Made by a program: the position numbers and the translations under genes. Below the pieces are notes generated by a model that was given only the letters and a program-made list of their open reading frames with translations, was not told where the DNA came from and did not search any database. DNA of 64,000 nucleotides from Methylorubrum populi (GTDB lineage: Bacteria; Pseudomonadota; Alphaproteobacteria; Rhizobiales; Beijerinckiaceae): assembly GCA_020741775.1 (NCBI GenBank), contig DYYG01000031.1, positions 1-64,000 on the forward strand, given 5' to 3'. Positions 16,626 to 26,131 of the stretch are shown one piece after another; within the stretch, counting starts at the first letter, position 1, and every line of letters begins with the position of its first letter.

Positions 16626-17954
16626 ATGGCGGCTGGCTCGCGGCGGGCCGTGCGCGGGGTTGCCTGTGCCGCGATTGTGCTGGCCTGCGCCGGCATGGCC
16701 GGTCTCGCGCGCACCGGCCCGAGTGAGATCCACCGCCCGGTTCCCGCGCGCGGCGCGGTCGATTCGCTCGGCACCGGGTTCAGGCATCCCCTTGCCGACC
16801 CGCTCGCGACCGCGCCGGACGCGCCCGCGACCCGGATCACCCTCGGCCCCGGCGGACGCGACATCCGCCTCTCCGGCGAACTGACGGAGGGCGCCGCCGA
16901 GCGGCTCGCCCGTCTGCTCGATGACCATGACGCGGTCGAGCGCATTCATCTCACCAGCGAGGGCGGGCTGGTGGATGAGGGCACGGCCATCGGCGCGCTG
17001 ATCGCGGAGCGCGGCCTCGTCACCTATGTCCCGGATTACTGCGTCTCCGCCTGCACCCTGGCCTTCGTGCGCGGCCGCGAGCGATGGGTTCTGGCGGAGG
17101 CGCGGCTCGGCTTCCACGCCCCCTACGAAACCGGTCCGTTCGGCGTCGAGATCACGGCCGACAGCGCCCCCGAGCGGGCCGCTTACCTTGCCGCCGGCCT
17201 GACGGCGGACTTCGTGGACGCCGCCCTCGCGGTACGGCCCGACGACCTGATGATCCCCGATGCGGAGACCCTGGTCCGGGCCGGTGTCGCCACCGGCATC
17301 GTGGCGGCCGACCGCTTTCCCGATTCCACCCTCGATGACGGCGCCGATCCGGAGCGGGCCCGCGCGGCGGTCCTGCGCGACGTTCCGCTTCTGGATGAGA
17401 TCGAAGCCGGCGCGCCCGGGACCGTCGCGGCCGTCGCCGCTTGGTATCTCGACGGCTACCGCCACGGCCGCTCGGAGGCGGACGCCTTCGACGGGATCCG
17501 CCGCAGGGCCGCCGATGCGATCACGCGCAGTCTCGACGGGGCCGAACCCGCGGTGCTGGCCGATTTCGGCCGGCTGATCCTTCGGGCGACGGAGCGCGGG
17601 CATCCGGGCCGGGGACGCGTCTGCGCCGCGGCGGGAGACGGGGTGGGCGCCGTGCTGTCGCGGCCCTGGCTTGGCAAGGCGGATCTCGCCGCCGCGCGCA
17701 GGATCGTGTCGCGCGGGCTGGCGCTGCCGCCTCCCGATCGCGCCCGGCCCGTGCCGGAGGGTCCGGCCCGGCTGACCGCCGGCACCGTCCCGCCCCTCGG
17801 ACAGGGACGCGGCTGCTTGGGCCTGCGCAAAGCCGTCTCCGCAGCGCTGGCCCGGCCCCTGCCCGAAGCGGCGCAGGCCCTGCAGCCGCTGCTCTTCCCG
17901 GCGCCACCGTCACGGTCGCGCCCGGCGCTCGAAGCCTCTGCCCAACCGCGCTAA
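16626..17954 (+). CDS. Secreted protein with ClpP/crotonase-like fold (COG3904-like)
   Basis: The 442-residue protein has a signal peptide or N-terminal anchor (AVRGVACAAIVLACAGMAG). Residues about 60–230 resemble the ClpP-like periplasmic family: IHLTSEGGLVDEG, then YVPDYCVSACTLAFVRG, where Ser about 141 is the position of the ClpP nucleophile, and RLGFHAPYE with a conserved His. The C-terminal 200 residues are family-variable and rich in Ala, Arg and Pro. The start at 16626 has GGGGGCGAG upstream; the frame is open earlier without family sequence. It may be a periplasmic peptidase or only a structural relative; activity is unproven. Confidence 0.75.
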   Translation: MAAGSRRAVRGVACAAIVLACAGMAGLARTGPSEIHRPVPARGAVDSLGTGFRHPLADPLATAPDAPATRITLGPGGRDIRLSGELTEGAAERLARLLDDHDAVERIHLTSEGGLVDEGTAIGALIAERGLVTYVPDYCVSACTLAFVRGRERWVLAEARLGFHAPYETGPFGVEITADSAPERAAYLAAGLTADFVDAALAVRPDDLMIPDAETLVRAGVATGIVAADRFPDSTLDDGADPERARAAVLRDVPLLDEIEAGAPGTVAAVAAWYLDGYRHGRSEADAFDGIRRRAADAITRSLDGAEPAVLADFGRLILRATERGHPGRGRVCAAAGDGVGAVLSRPWLGKADLAAARRIVSRGLALPPPDRARPVPEGPARLTAGTVPPLGQGRGCLGLRKAVSAALARPLPEAAQALQPLLFPAPPSRSRPALEASAQPR

Positions 17955-18112
17955 AACCGTCCCGACGAAGCGGTCTCCCGTGCCGCGAAAGAGAGCGGGC
18001 CAAAACAACCGCAGAGAGCCGCTGACCCGACGCCATCGGGGTGGGTCGGTCTCCGGCTCCGGCGAGGCACCATCAGGGCCGCTTCACCGCCCTTTCGATG
18101 GACTTGGCGCGT

Positions 18113-18679
18113 TCAATGAACTTGGCGGCCCCCGCTGCGGAGATGGCGGGCGAGCTCGTGGCCGACTTCGACGGCGACCTCATCGACCAGACGGGCCAGC
18201 GGCGGGTTGCGCAGGCCTGCCACCAACCCCTTCATGGCGGCGGCGTGATCGGCGAGGCGATTGGCCTGCCGTTGCGCCTGGCTTGCTTCCGGGCCGCCGG
18301 GGTGGCGGCCCTCGGTGAGATCGAAGGCAAGCCCCTGCGTCGTCAGCCGCCCCGTGACGGGATCGCGGCCACAGCGTCCCATCAGGCGCAGCCAGCGCGG
18401 ACCGTGCGGCCCGGGGCGGGTGCGGAACTCCGCCTCGAAAGGACAACCATCCTGGCCCGCCGCCCGCAGGACGCTCTCGAGCCGGCAGGCATCCTCCGCC
18501 TCGACCGCCGCCAGGGCCTGGGACAGGGGCGCCCCGGCCGCGGCCTCCTCCGGCACCCCCAGCAGCCGACTCAGGACCGGGGACAGGGCGAACCGATCAG
18601 TGGCGGGATCGTGAGCCCAGGCACCGAGGCAGAAGGCCCCGGCGAAGGCGGAGGTGAGATCGGGACGAAGGGCCGTCAT
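18113..18679 (-). CDS. PAS-domain protein
   Basis: The 188-residue cytosolic protein begins MTALRPDLTSAFAGAFCLGAW. It contains one PAS fold: the core GAWAHDPATDRFALSPVLSRL, then a PAC-like FEAEFRTRPGPHGPRWLRLMG. A C-terminal helix of about 60 residues (QAQRQANRLADHAAAMKGLV) could mediate dimerisation. No kinase, GGDEF, EAL or HTH output domain is present, so it is probably a partner or adaptor sensor. The start at 18679 is chosen at the family-like beginning; the frame extends upstream with Arg-rich noise. It is divergent from the ParA gene across 368 bp. Confidence 0.7.
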   Translation of the reverse strand: MTALRPDLTSAFAGAFCLGAWAHDPATDRFALSPVLSRLLGVPEEAAAGAPLSQALAAVEAEDACRLESVLRAAGQDGCPFEAEFRTRPGPHGPRWLRLMGRCGRDPVTGRLTTQGLAFDLTEGRHPGGPEASQAQRQANRLADHAAAMKGLVAGLRNPPLARLVDEVAVEVGHELARHLRSGGRQVH

Positions 18680-19047
18680 CGGGCAAGACCGCCGGGATCG
18701 AGGCGCCCGAACATCGATGTGTGGAACGCGGCGTGACCTTCTGCTCCATCGCGCAGACGGGCTTGCCACGGCAGCACGGTCTCCAAAACACAAACCTCAG
18801 GTAATATACTTGGCCGATAAATTTCTTGAGGTATGATAACCCCGCGATGCGACGGACGTAAAGCGCTTAAGTAGCGCAACGTCGATTATTCAATCTAAAG
18901 TAGGATTTTTCGTCCTCCGTCCTCCCCCTGCCGGAACCGCCACTCGGCTTAACCGACAGTTAACCATGTTAAGCGACACCCCGATCAGGGCATCCCGGCA
19001 TCACAGGATGGGATCGACCCCGACAGTTCGGAAACGGTGGGCCCGGT
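18680..19047. other. AT-richer divergent intergenic region (PAS protein / ParA)
   Basis: The stretch from about 18790 to 18975 is strikingly AT-rich for this genome, with ATATACTTGGCCGATAAATT and a GCGCT-TAAGT-AGCGC inverted repeat (18868–18882). It also holds a CtrA-type site at 18949–18963 and a further TTAA at 18969. It contains no convincing gene. It probably carries the promoters of both flanking genes. Confidence 0.5.
18949..18963 (+). promoter_or_regulatory. CtrA-binding site (TTAA-N7-TTAA) upstream of ParA
   Basis: The site is a perfect TTAA-CCGACAG-TTAA, extended by a third TTAA at 18969–18972. It lies 85 bp before the ParA start. CtrA is the master cell-cycle regulator of alphaproteobacteria, and this box is its known recognition sequence. 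Perfect copies are rare by chance in GC-rich DNA. Confidence 0.65.
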
Positions 19048-19725
19048 ATGAAGGCGATCACGTTCGTCACGCAGAAGGGGGGCAGCGGCAAGAGCACCCT
19101 GTGCATCTCCCTCGCCGTCGCCGCGCAGGAAGCGGGCCATACCGTTTGCATCCTGGAGATGGACCGGCAGGCCACCATCTCCGACTGGCTCGACCACCGC
19201 ACCGCCGACGGCCCCGAGGTGGCGCAGATCGACGCCACCCAGCTCGATCTCGTCATGGAGCGCTTGGCCGAGTCGTCCTATGATTACGTGTTCATCGATA
19301 CGCCCGGCGTCGATTCCAACGGCACGCTCTCGGCGATCCGCGCCGCCGACCTGTGCATCATCCCCTGCCGCCCAACGCCGGCGGATCTGCGCGCCTTCAA
19401 GCCGACGCTCGCCGCCGTCTACCGTCTGGAGAAGAAGTTCGCCTTCGTGCTGAACCAGACCCCGCCGCGCTCCTACCGGATCCGCGATGCCGCCGATGGC
19501 CTGGCGGTGCTCGGCATCCTGCCCGACGTCAACATCGTCTCCCGCACCGATCACCAGGATGCCATCGGGGTCGGCCAGGGCGTCACCGAGTACAATCCGA
19601 AGGGCCAGGCCGCGGGCGAGATTCGCCGGCTCTGGAGCTGGATCGAGCGCCGCATGCAGGCGACGAAGCCGCGGACACGCAAGGACAGCGGCAAGGATAC
19701 CGGCAAGCATGTCAAGGCCGCCTAA
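19048..19725 (+). CDS. ParA/MinD-family ATPase
   Basis: The 225-residue protein has the deviant Walker A KGGSGKST at residues 10–17, the switch Asp in LEMDRQAT and Walker B DYVFIDTPG. Such ATPases position DNA or protein cargo by dimerising and binding nucleoid DNA. The C-terminus is rich in Lys, Arg and Asp (TRKDSGKDTGKHVKAA), perhaps for DNA contact. It is not next to parS-like repeats or a ParB gene, so it is probably an orphan ParA for a cargo other than the chromosome. The next gene overlaps it by 17 bases and likely encodes its partner. A CtrA-type site precedes it. Confidence 0.88.
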   Translation: MKAITFVTQKGGSGKSTLCISLAVAAQEAGHTVCILEMDRQATISDWLDHRTADGPEVAQIDATQLDLVMERLAESSYDYVFIDTPGVDSNGTLSAIRAADLCIIPCRPTPADLRAFKPTLAAVYRLEKKFAFVLNQTPPRSYRIRDAADGLAVLGILPDVNIVSRTDHQDAIGVGQGVTEYNPKGQAAGEIRRLWSWIERRMQATKPRTRKDSGKDTGKHVKAA

Positions 19726-20092
19726 ACTCGACCTCGCCTCCATCGTCGCCTCGGCCAATCCTGGCCTGCGGGGCGGTGCCGCTCCGGCGACCAGGGACCG
19801 CAAGCCGGTGGAAGCGGAGGTGGTCCGCCTCGATCTGTCCGGCTCTCAGGCCCACTCCCTGATGGCACCGTTGGCGGCTCCGATGCCGACCGCCGAGCGG
19901 GGAGGAACGCTCAAGGAGCGGGCCAAGCAGATGTCGGTCTATCTGGAGCCGCCGGTCTACGATCAGCTCCGGGATCTGGCCTATGCCGAGCGCACCAAGA
20001 TGCACGCCCTGATGCTGGAAGCCCTCGATCTGCTGTTCCGCCAGCGCGGCGCCCGTTCCATCGCGCAGGTGATGAACGAGACCCAGCGCTGA
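19709..20092 (+). CDS. Ribbon-helix-helix-like partner of the ParA ATPase
   Basis: The 127-residue protein starts inside the ParA gene (17-base overlap), so the two are co-translated. The N-terminal half is flexible (Pro/Ala-rich). The C-terminal half, KQMSVYLEPPVYDQLRDLAY then ERTKMHALMLEALDLLFRQRG, has the strand-helix-helix spacing of RHH DNA-binding proteins such as ParG or CopG. A basic flexible N-terminus could stimulate the ATPase, as ParG does; this is inference. It could regulate its own operon. Confidence 0.7.
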   Translation: MSRPPKLDLASIVASANPGLRGGAAPATRDRKPVEAEVVRLDLSGSQAHSLMAPLAAPMPTAERGGTLKERAKQMSVYLEPPVYDQLRDLAYAERTKMHALMLEALDLLFRQRGARSIAQVMNETQR

Positions 20093-20348
20093 CCTATCGG
20101 AAACGGGCTGGCGGTCCCGAACGTCCGATCCCGGCGTGATCCGTCCGGGGCGGAGCGAGCTTTTCCCCAAAGCTGCTTTGCCGCCTTCGACTCCCGGCCC
20201 CGTTCAGCCTTCCTTTACCCCGTCCGGACGATCCTCTGGGGACGGCCGGACGTCACTTTGGCCGGAGTACGAAGCGTGATCCCCAGCGGCCCCAGCTTTC
20301 CGCGGCCGGCGGGGAGCCTGTGGCGTAGGCGGGGAGCGGGCGGGCGAT

Positions 20349-21725
20349 ATGGCACATGTCTTGGCGCGGGTCAGGACGGCCCCGGAGGATTCGGCGCGGG
20401 GCGCGCTGCCGGTCCTGCGGTTGCTGGCGGTCTGCGCGGTGGCGCTGACCACCGCCAATTGCGCCAACAACCCGCAGAAGCTCGCGGGCGCCTCCTCGGG
20501 CAGTGACATCGATCCGAAATACGGGGTGCGGGCGAGCCGCCGCCTCTACAACGAGGGCGACGTGATCCCGAAGGGGGGCGGGCGGCGCTTCTCGGGCAAA
20601 CCCTACGTCGTGGCGGGCAAGACCTACGTGCCCCGCGAGGATGCCCGCGGCTATATGCGCGAGGGCCTCGCCTCCTGGTACGGCAGCGCCTTCCACGGGC
20701 GCGTCACCGCCAATGGCGAGGTGTTCGACCGCCACTCCATCGCCGCCGCGCATCCGACCCTGCCGCTGCCGAGCTATGTCCGAGTGACCAACCTCGACAA
20801 CGGCTACTCGATGATGCTGCGCGTCAACGATCGCGGCCCCTACCATGCCGGCCGCCTGATGGACGTGTCCGAGGAGGCAGCCCGGGCCCTGGACTTCCAC
20901 CGCAAGGGCACGGCGCGGGTGCGCGTCGAATATGCCGGCAAGGCCTCCATCGCCGGCAGCGACGACCGGAAGCTGCTCGCGACCCTGCGCACCGACGGCA
21001 CCCCCGCCGCGATCGGCCGGTCCCCGATCATGATGGCCGATCTCGGCCCCTCCGACCCCGATCCCGCGCCCGAGCGTCTCGAGCGCGCCTCGCGGGCGCT
21101 CGCCTTCCGCCCGGCGAGCGAGCGCGACGACGACGCGCCGGAGGCCGCACCGGCGCCGCGCCCGTCGCGCCCCGCACCGATCATGCTGGCCAACGCCGCC
21201 GTCGCCGTCCCGGCGGCGGTGCAGCCGACCGCCGCCCGCGGTTCCGCCTTCCGCCCGACGGCGACCACCCTCACCGCATCGGCCGCCAAAACACCGGCCA
21301 AGGCGGCGCACGAGGCGCCTCGCATGGTCGCCGAAGCCGCCAAATCCGGATCCTCGGCAGCGGCGAAGCACAAGGATGCGCCCCTCGCGGCGACGAAGCT
21401 GCGCCTCGCCACCGCTTCGGGCAAGCCGACACAATCGGCACCCACGAAGGCTGCGCCGGTTCAGGTCGCCGCTCAGGCGCCTGCCAGGACGGCCTCCAAG
21501 CCGTCCGGCAAGGCCGGCGCGCACGAGCCCGCCTCGCGCATGGCGGCCATGCCGCCGGCCTCGAAGCAGGCGGTCGCCAAGCTCGCCGCCGCGCCGGCCA
21601 AGCCCGCCGCAGCTTCTGCGAAGAGCGCCGCGAAGCCGGCCACGCCCGCCACCAAGACGGCGGCGCATAGCCCGGCCCAGGCCGGCGCCAAGCCGAAGCG
21701 CTCGCAGGTGGCGGCGGCGAACTGA
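20349..21725 (+). CDS. rlpA: RlpA-family septal-ring lytic transglycosylase
   Basis: The 458-residue protein has an N-terminal hydrophobic segment ending in LTTANC, a poor but possible lipobox. The RlpA double-psi beta-barrel spans about residues 100–200 (GLASWYGSAFHGRVTANGEVFD, SYVRVTNLDNGYSMMLRVNDRGPY). The Asp near residue 161 in VNDRGPY is the expected catalytic acid for cleaving naked glycan strands at division sites. The last 230 residues are low-complexity Ala/Lys/Pro sequence. The usual C-terminal SPOR domain is missing, so septal targeting must differ. Confidence 0.88.
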   Translation: MAHVLARVRTAPEDSARGALPVLRLLAVCAVALTTANCANNPQKLAGASSGSDIDPKYGVRASRRLYNEGDVIPKGGGRRFSGKPYVVAGKTYVPREDARGYMREGLASWYGSAFHGRVTANGEVFDRHSIAAAHPTLPLPSYVRVTNLDNGYSMMLRVNDRGPYHAGRLMDVSEEAARALDFHRKGTARVRVEYAGKASIAGSDDRKLLATLRTDGTPAAIGRSPIMMADLGPSDPDPAPERLERASRALAFRPASERDDDAPEAAPAPRPSRPAPIMLANAAVAVPAAVQPTAARGSAFRPTATTLTASAAKTPAKAAHEAPRMVAEAAKSGSSAAAKHKDAPLAATKLRLATASGKPTQSAPTKAAPVQVAAQAPARTASKPSGKAGAHEPASRMAAMPPASKQAVAKLAAAPAKPAAASAKSAAKPATPATKTAAHSPAQAGAKPKRSQVAAAN

Positions 21726-21748
21726 GAACAGAGGCCGCGCGACGATAA

Positions 21749-21778
21749 AAGGGCCGTCCTGGAGACAGGGCGGCCCTT
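21749..21778. terminator. Bidirectional terminator between rlpA and the convergent gene
   Basis: AAGGGCCGTCCT pairs with AGGGCGGCCCTT (one G·U pair) around a six-base loop, with AAAA before and TTCC after the stem. It serves the two convergent genes. Confidence 0.8.
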
Positions 21779-21816
21779 CCATTTTCAGCGATCGGAATCG
21801 GTGCGCAGGGAAAAGA

Positions 21817-23703
21817 TCAATCCGCCTTGGCGTTGACCTCGAGCTTGTCGAGGACCGCCGCCGGAGTCGGGGCGGTGCTGACATCGACCATGCCGAGCCC
21901 TTCGCCGCTCTTGGCCTTGGCGCTGATCGAGAGGGTGCCGGGCTTGGCCACGAACTTGCCCATGGCCGCGCCGATCGCCTTGGCGGCGGCGGAATTCCCG
22001 AGGATCACCGGCACGCCGATCACGCTCGCGGTGACGTATTCCTTGCGCAGCTCGTCCGGCTTGAGGCTCAGCACCTTCGCCTGCGCATCGATGAAGCGCT
22101 CGAACAGGCCGCCATTCTCCAGGGTCAGGTCGAGGGCCTTGGCGGTGGCCGAGAGCATGGCGAAGCCGGAGACCGCGGCATCGGGATCGAACACCTCGGG
22201 GCCGATGCCGCCGAGCAGGGCGTTGAGGTGGAGGCGCCCCATATCCTTGCCGGAGAGCGACAGCTCCTTGAAGCTCAGCTCCCGCGTGTCTTCGTTCCAG
22301 GCGGTGTCGGCCACCACGTCGAGGTCGAGGTCGCGGTAGCCGTAGAGGGCGAGGGAGCCGAGGCCCGGCACGCTCTCGACCGCCGTGCTCGGCAGGGTGA
22401 GGCCGGTCAGCGCGAGCCGGCTCTCCGTCGGCACGCCGTCCTTGGGCGGGCCGAAGCTCATCTGGCCGCCACGCAAGCCGACATGGAGCGTGGGCGGCAG
22501 CGCGGCCGGTGCCGGCTTCTGCGCCTTCAGCGGATCGGCGCTGGCAACCGGGGCGGGCACCGGCTTCTGCGCGAGATCGAGGCCGAGATCGGACAGAGCC
22601 AGCGTGCCGATGATGGGGGTGAGGCGGCGCAGCTCCGCCTCCTGGGCATCCGGCACCGGAGCGGCGCCCTTCTCGGGCACCGTATTGGCGGGGAGGGGAG
22701 CCTGGGCGAGGCGTCGCAGGGCGGCGATGGTCGGTGTCAGGGAGAAGCCGGTCAGGGAGAGGCGGCCGATCTTGCCCTGCACCTCCTTCGCGCCGAAGCC
22801 GATCTCGCTGAGCGCGAGGCCGGCCTCCGCGCTGCCCGCATAGGCGATGCGGCCGATGGAGAAGGAGAAGGGATCCTCGCCCTTCACCTCCTTCACGGTC
22901 AGGTCCGTCGCCTCCAGCCCACCGACCGAGACGGATTCGGCGAGATCGGCGAGCAAACCGGCGACACGGGCCCGCTTGGCCGGGTCGTCGTCGCCGAGAT
23001 CGGCGGCGCTCAGGGCTTCCACCGCCCCGCTCCAAGTCGTCGGCGTCCGCCGGCCGGCAAGGTCGCGGCCGGTGAGGCGGGCGATCGACACCGTGGTGCC
23101 GCGGTCGTCGATGAAGGCGATGGCCTCGACCAGCAGCGAGGCATAGAGCCGCTGGAAGCCGCCGCTCGCATCCCCGGCCTCGGTATAGAGCCGGGACAGG
23201 GCCGTCAGATCGACCTCTTCCGCGCGGATGCGGCCGTAGCTGCCGCTGCCCGCCTGCGGCGCGCCCTCGACCGAGAGGGTCGCCCCGGCGGCGGTCAATT
23301 CATTGATGCGGCCGGCGCGGATGGAGCGCGCCGCCACGTCGCGATAGGTCACGACCTGCCGCCTCTCGCCGTCGCGGCGCTCGACGCGCAGTTCCGGCAT
23401 GGTGAGGCTGCCGGCATCGAGGCGCTGGAGGCGGGTGGGCCAGGGCTCCTTGGCGTCGGCCTTGAAGATCGCCAGCAAGTCGTCGCGGGAGAGCCGGGTG
23501 CCGCTCACCGTGACCTTGGGCGCGGAGAAGACCGTGTCGCCGAAGGCGAGGGTCAGATTGTCGAGGACGAGATCCTGGACCGCATTGGCCGCCTCCTGCG
23601 CCATGGCCGGCGCGACCGGCGCAGGCCCCATCAACAGCGCCACCGCGCAGGCCGAGGCGAGCAGTGCCCGCATGAGGACGGGACGGCGCGTCGATGACGT
23701 CAT
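21817..23703 (-). CDS. Large secreted protein of unknown function
   Basis: The product has about 628 residues, with a signal peptide (MRALLASACAVALLMG, cleavage near APAMAQE). The body alternates short beta-like segments such as LVLDNLTLAFGDTVFSAPKV and LSLTGFSLTPTIAAL, reminiscent of repeating-strand envelope proteins. I recognise no named domain. Clues: periplasmic, no membrane spans after the signal, and a Pro-rich linker near residues 360–430. I favour the ATG at 23703; ATG at 23754 is in frame but would give an unusually long signal n-region. It is probably transcribed alone, ending at a shared terminator. Confidence 0.65.
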   Translation of the reverse strand: MTSSTRRPVLMRALLASACAVALLMGPAPVAPAMAQEAANAVQDLVLDNLTLAFGDTVFSAPKVTVSGTRLSRDDLLAIFKADAKEPWPTRLQRLDAGSLTMPELRVERRDGERRQVVTYRDVAARSIRAGRINELTAAGATLSVEGAPQAGSGSYGRIRAEEVDLTALSRLYTEAGDASGGFQRLYASLLVEAIAFIDDRGTTVSIARLTGRDLAGRRTPTTWSGAVEALSAADLGDDDPAKRARVAGLLADLAESVSVGGLEATDLTVKEVKGEDPFSFSIGRIAYAGSAEAGLALSEIGFGAKEVQGKIGRLSLTGFSLTPTIAALRRLAQAPLPANTVPEKGAAPVPDAQEAELRRLTPIIGTLALSDLGLDLAQKPVPAPVASADPLKAQKPAPAALPPTLHVGLRGGQMSFGPPKDGVPTESRLALTGLTLPSTAVESVPGLGSLALYGYRDLDLDVVADTAWNEDTRELSFKELSLSGKDMGRLHLNALLGGIGPEVFDPDAAVSGFAMLSATAKALDLTLENGGLFERFIDAQAKVLSLKPDELRKEYVTASVIGVPVILGNSAAAKAIGAAMGKFVAKPGTLSISAKAKSGEGLGMVDVSTAPTPAAVLDKLEVNAKAD

Positions 23704-23836
23704 GGCTGATCGGGTCGCAGGCTGGCGGGAGGTCGGTGGAGGGCCGTGCGTCATCCCTGCCGGTTTTCCACAGGCCTGGCAATTGCGGCTTTGCCACGCC
23801 CCGCCGGCTTCACCGGCCGGCAGGGCGCTTGCCCCC

Positions 23837-24163
23837 TCAGATGGCGAAGGAGGTACCGCAGCCGCAGGAGGCGGTGGCCAGAGGGTTCTCGATCTTGAAG
23901 GACTGGCCGATCAGGTCGTTCACGAAGTCGATGGTCGCGCCGCCCATGTATTCGAGCGAGACCGGATCGACGAGCACGGTGGCGCCGTCGCGCTCGATCA
24001 CGACATCGTCGCCCTCGCGGGCGGTGGTGATGTCGAAAGCGTAGGAAAAGCCCGAGCAGCCGCCTCCGTTGACGCTGATGCGCAGGGAGGAGCCCGGAGG
24101 CTCGGTGCCCATGATCTCGTTGATGCGCTTGGCGGCGCGGGCGGTCAGATTGATCTCGGCCAT
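23837..24163 (-). CDS. erpA: Iron-sulfur cluster insertion protein (A-type carrier)
   Basis: The 108-residue protein is an A-type Fe-S carrier with the three conserved cysteines Cys36, Cys100 and Cys102 (GGGCSGF and CGCGTSF). It transfers assembled clusters to apo-proteins in the cytoplasm. Lacking suf or isc neighbours, the ErpA assignment is preferred over IscA/SufA, and erpA divergent from dgt is a familiar alphaproteobacterial arrangement. Its start is 133 bp from the dgt start. Confidence 0.88.
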   Translation of the reverse strand: MAEINLTARAAKRINEIMGTEPPGSSLRISVNGGGCSGFSYAFDITTAREGDDVVIERDGATVLVDPVSLEYMGGATIDFVNDLIGQSFKIENPLATASCGCGTSFAI

Positions 24164-24296
24164 CGTGGCGCGGCCCCGTCTCGAACCGGTGTCGTGAAGA
24201 GTGCAGCATCCCGGATTGCCGTGGACGCCTGCGCTATAAGATATGAGGCGCTGAAGCCGGCCGCAACGCGGCCACGGACGGGGAAGGGTTGCGCAG

Positions 24297-25544
24297 GTGC
24301 GGCAGAACGGCGAGCGCTGGCGGGCGCCCTACGCCACCGATCCGGCGGCGACGCGCGGGCGGCTGATCTCCGAATCGTCCTCGCCGACCCGCAGCGACTT
24401 CCAGCGCGACCGCGACCGCATCATTCACTCCACCGCCTTCCGGCGGCTGAAGCACAAGACGCAGGTCTTCGTGCATCACGAGGGCGACCATTACCGCACC
24501 CGGCTGACCCACAGCCTGGAGGTGAGCCAGATCGCCCGCGCGCTGGCCCGGGCGCTCGGCCTCGACGAGGATCTCGCCGAGGCGCTAGCCCTCTCCCACG
24601 ACCTCGGCCACACCTGTTTCGGCCATACCGGCGAGGACGCGCTCCATGCCTGCATGGCCGAGCACGGCGGCTTCGACCACAACGCGCAGGCTTTGCGCAT
24701 CGTCACCCGGCTGGAGCGGCGCTATGCCGGCTTCGACGGCCTCAACCTGACCTGGGAAACCCTGGAGGGTCTGGTCAAGCATAACGGCCCGCTGCTCGAC
24801 GCTTCCGGTGCCCCGACCCGGCGCTACGCCGCCACCGGCATTCCCGCGGCGGTGCTGGAATACAACGCGGTGAACGACCTCGAACTGGCGCGCTTCGCCG
24901 GCCCCGAGGCGCAGGCGGCGGCTCTGGCCGACGACATCGCCTACGACGCCCACGACCTCGACGACGGGTTGCGGGCCGGGCTGTTCGACCTCGCCGACCT
25001 CGCCGCGGTGCCGTTCCTGAAAGGCCTGCTCGACGAGATCGACACTCTGCATCCGGGGCTCGAACCCTCGCGCAAGATTCACGAACTGGCGCGGCGGGTC
25101 ATCACCCGCTTCGTGGAGGATGTGATCCGCGAGGGCGAGGGGCGGATTGCCGCCCTGGCACCGGCCAGCGTCGCCGAGATCCGGGCGGCACAGGCCCCCG
25201 TCATCGCCTTCTCGGCGGGAATCGCGGCGGCCGATGCCGAGATCAAGCGGTTCCTGTTCGCCCGGATGTACCGCCATCCCGAGGTGATGGCGGTACGCGC
25301 CAAGGCCGCCGCCATCGTCGCCGACCTGTTCGCCGCCTTCCGCGCCGATCCGGGGCGGATGCCCGCCGAGTGGTCCGAGGGGCTGGCGGGGGCGGGCGAG
25401 GCCCGCGTGGCCCGGCGCATCGCCGATTACATCGCCGGCATGACCGACACCTACGCGGTGCTGGAACACGGCCGGCTGTTTCCCTCGACGCCCGACCTGC
25501 ATTGGAGCCCGCCGAGCCGCGGCCTGCCGCTGACGGAGCCGTGA
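24297..25544 (+). CDS. dgt: dGTP triphosphohydrolase-like protein (HD domain)
   Basis: The 415-residue HD-domain protein carries the metal-binding residues in [10 protein letters not shown] (His about 72) and [15 protein letters not shown] (HD about 101). The lead-in [20 protein letters not shown] is typical of the dGTPase family. It cleaves dNTPs to nucleosides and triphosphate, controlling nucleotide pools. The start is GTG at 24297, with GAAGGG upstream. The short class-2 length suggests the broader-specificity dNTPase subgroup. It heads a string of co-directional genes through tatC. Confidence 0.92.
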   Translation: MRQNGERWRAPYATDPAATRGRLISESSSPTRSDFQRDRDRIIHSTAFRRLKHKTQVFVHHEGDHYRTRLTHSLEVSQIARALARALGLDEDLAEALALSHDLGHTCFGHTGEDALHACMAEHGGFDHNAQALRIVTRLERRYAGFDGLNLTWETLEGLVKHNGPLLDASGAPTRRYAATGIPAAVLEYNAVNDLELARFAGPEAQAAALADDIAYDAHDLDDGLRAGLFDLADLAAVPFLKGLLDEIDTLHPGLEPSRKIHELARRVITRFVEDVIREGEGRIAALAPASVAEIRAAQAPVIAFSAGIAAADAEIKRFLFARMYRHPEVMAVRAKAAAIVADLFAAFRADPGRMPAEWSEGLAGAGEARVARRIADYIAGMTDTYAVLEHGRLFPSTPDLHWSPPSRGLPLTEP

Positions 25545-25575
25545 CCCGGCGACGGGACCATCCGAGGAGCACCGC

Positions 25576-26037
25576 TTGAGCGCCGATCGCCACGCCCCGC
25601 GCGAGACCCGCGCCGCCTTTCCCCGCTTGGTGCCGCTGACCACGCGCTGGGGCGACAACGACGTCTACGGCCATGTCAACAACGTCGTGTATTACGCCTT
25701 CTTCGATACGGCGGTGAATGGCCTGCTGGTGGAGGCGGGCGCCCTCGACATCGCCCGCTCCCCGGTGATCGGCCTCGTGGTGGAGACGGGCTGCCGCTAC
25801 TTCGCCTCGCTCGCCTTTCCCGACCGGATCACCGCCGGGGTGCGGGTGGCCCATCTCGGCCGCTCGAGCGTGCGCTACGAGATCGCGATCTTCCGCGAGG
25901 ACGAGCCGGAGGCCGCCGCGCAGGGCCATTTCGTCCATGTCTACGTGGATCGGGACACCCGCCGCCCGGTGCCGCTGCCCGACAGGCTGCGGGCCGTCCT
26001 GCAGGACATGACGGGGCCGGCGGCGCAGGTGCCGTGA
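25576..26037 (+). CDS. Acyl-CoA thioesterase, 4-hydroxybenzoyl-CoA thioesterase (hotdog) family
   Basis: The 153-residue hotdog protein has the active-site motif [20 protein letters not shown] at residues 25–44. The Asp near the start of the motif and the following HVNN are diagnostic for the 4HBT/YbgC group. The start is TTG at 25576 with GAGGAG upstream. It lies 31 bp after dgt and 94 bp before argS, within the same transcription unit. The substrate is probably a short or aromatic acyl-CoA; it cannot be specified. Confidence 0.85.
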   Translation: MSADRHAPRETRAAFPRLVPLTTRWGDNDVYGHVNNVVYYAFFDTAVNGLLVEAGALDIARSPVIGLVVETGCRYFASLAFPDRITAGVRVAHLGRSSVRYEIAIFREDEPEAAAQGHFVHVYVDRDTRRPVPLPDRLRAVLQDMTGPAAQVP

Positions 26038-26131
26038 CACCCCCGCCCGCCATTGCTATTCCGCCTCCCGACGGTTCCGGCCGCCCGGCGCCCGCGCCGG
26101 CGGCCCACGCAACGACGAACACCCGAGCCCC

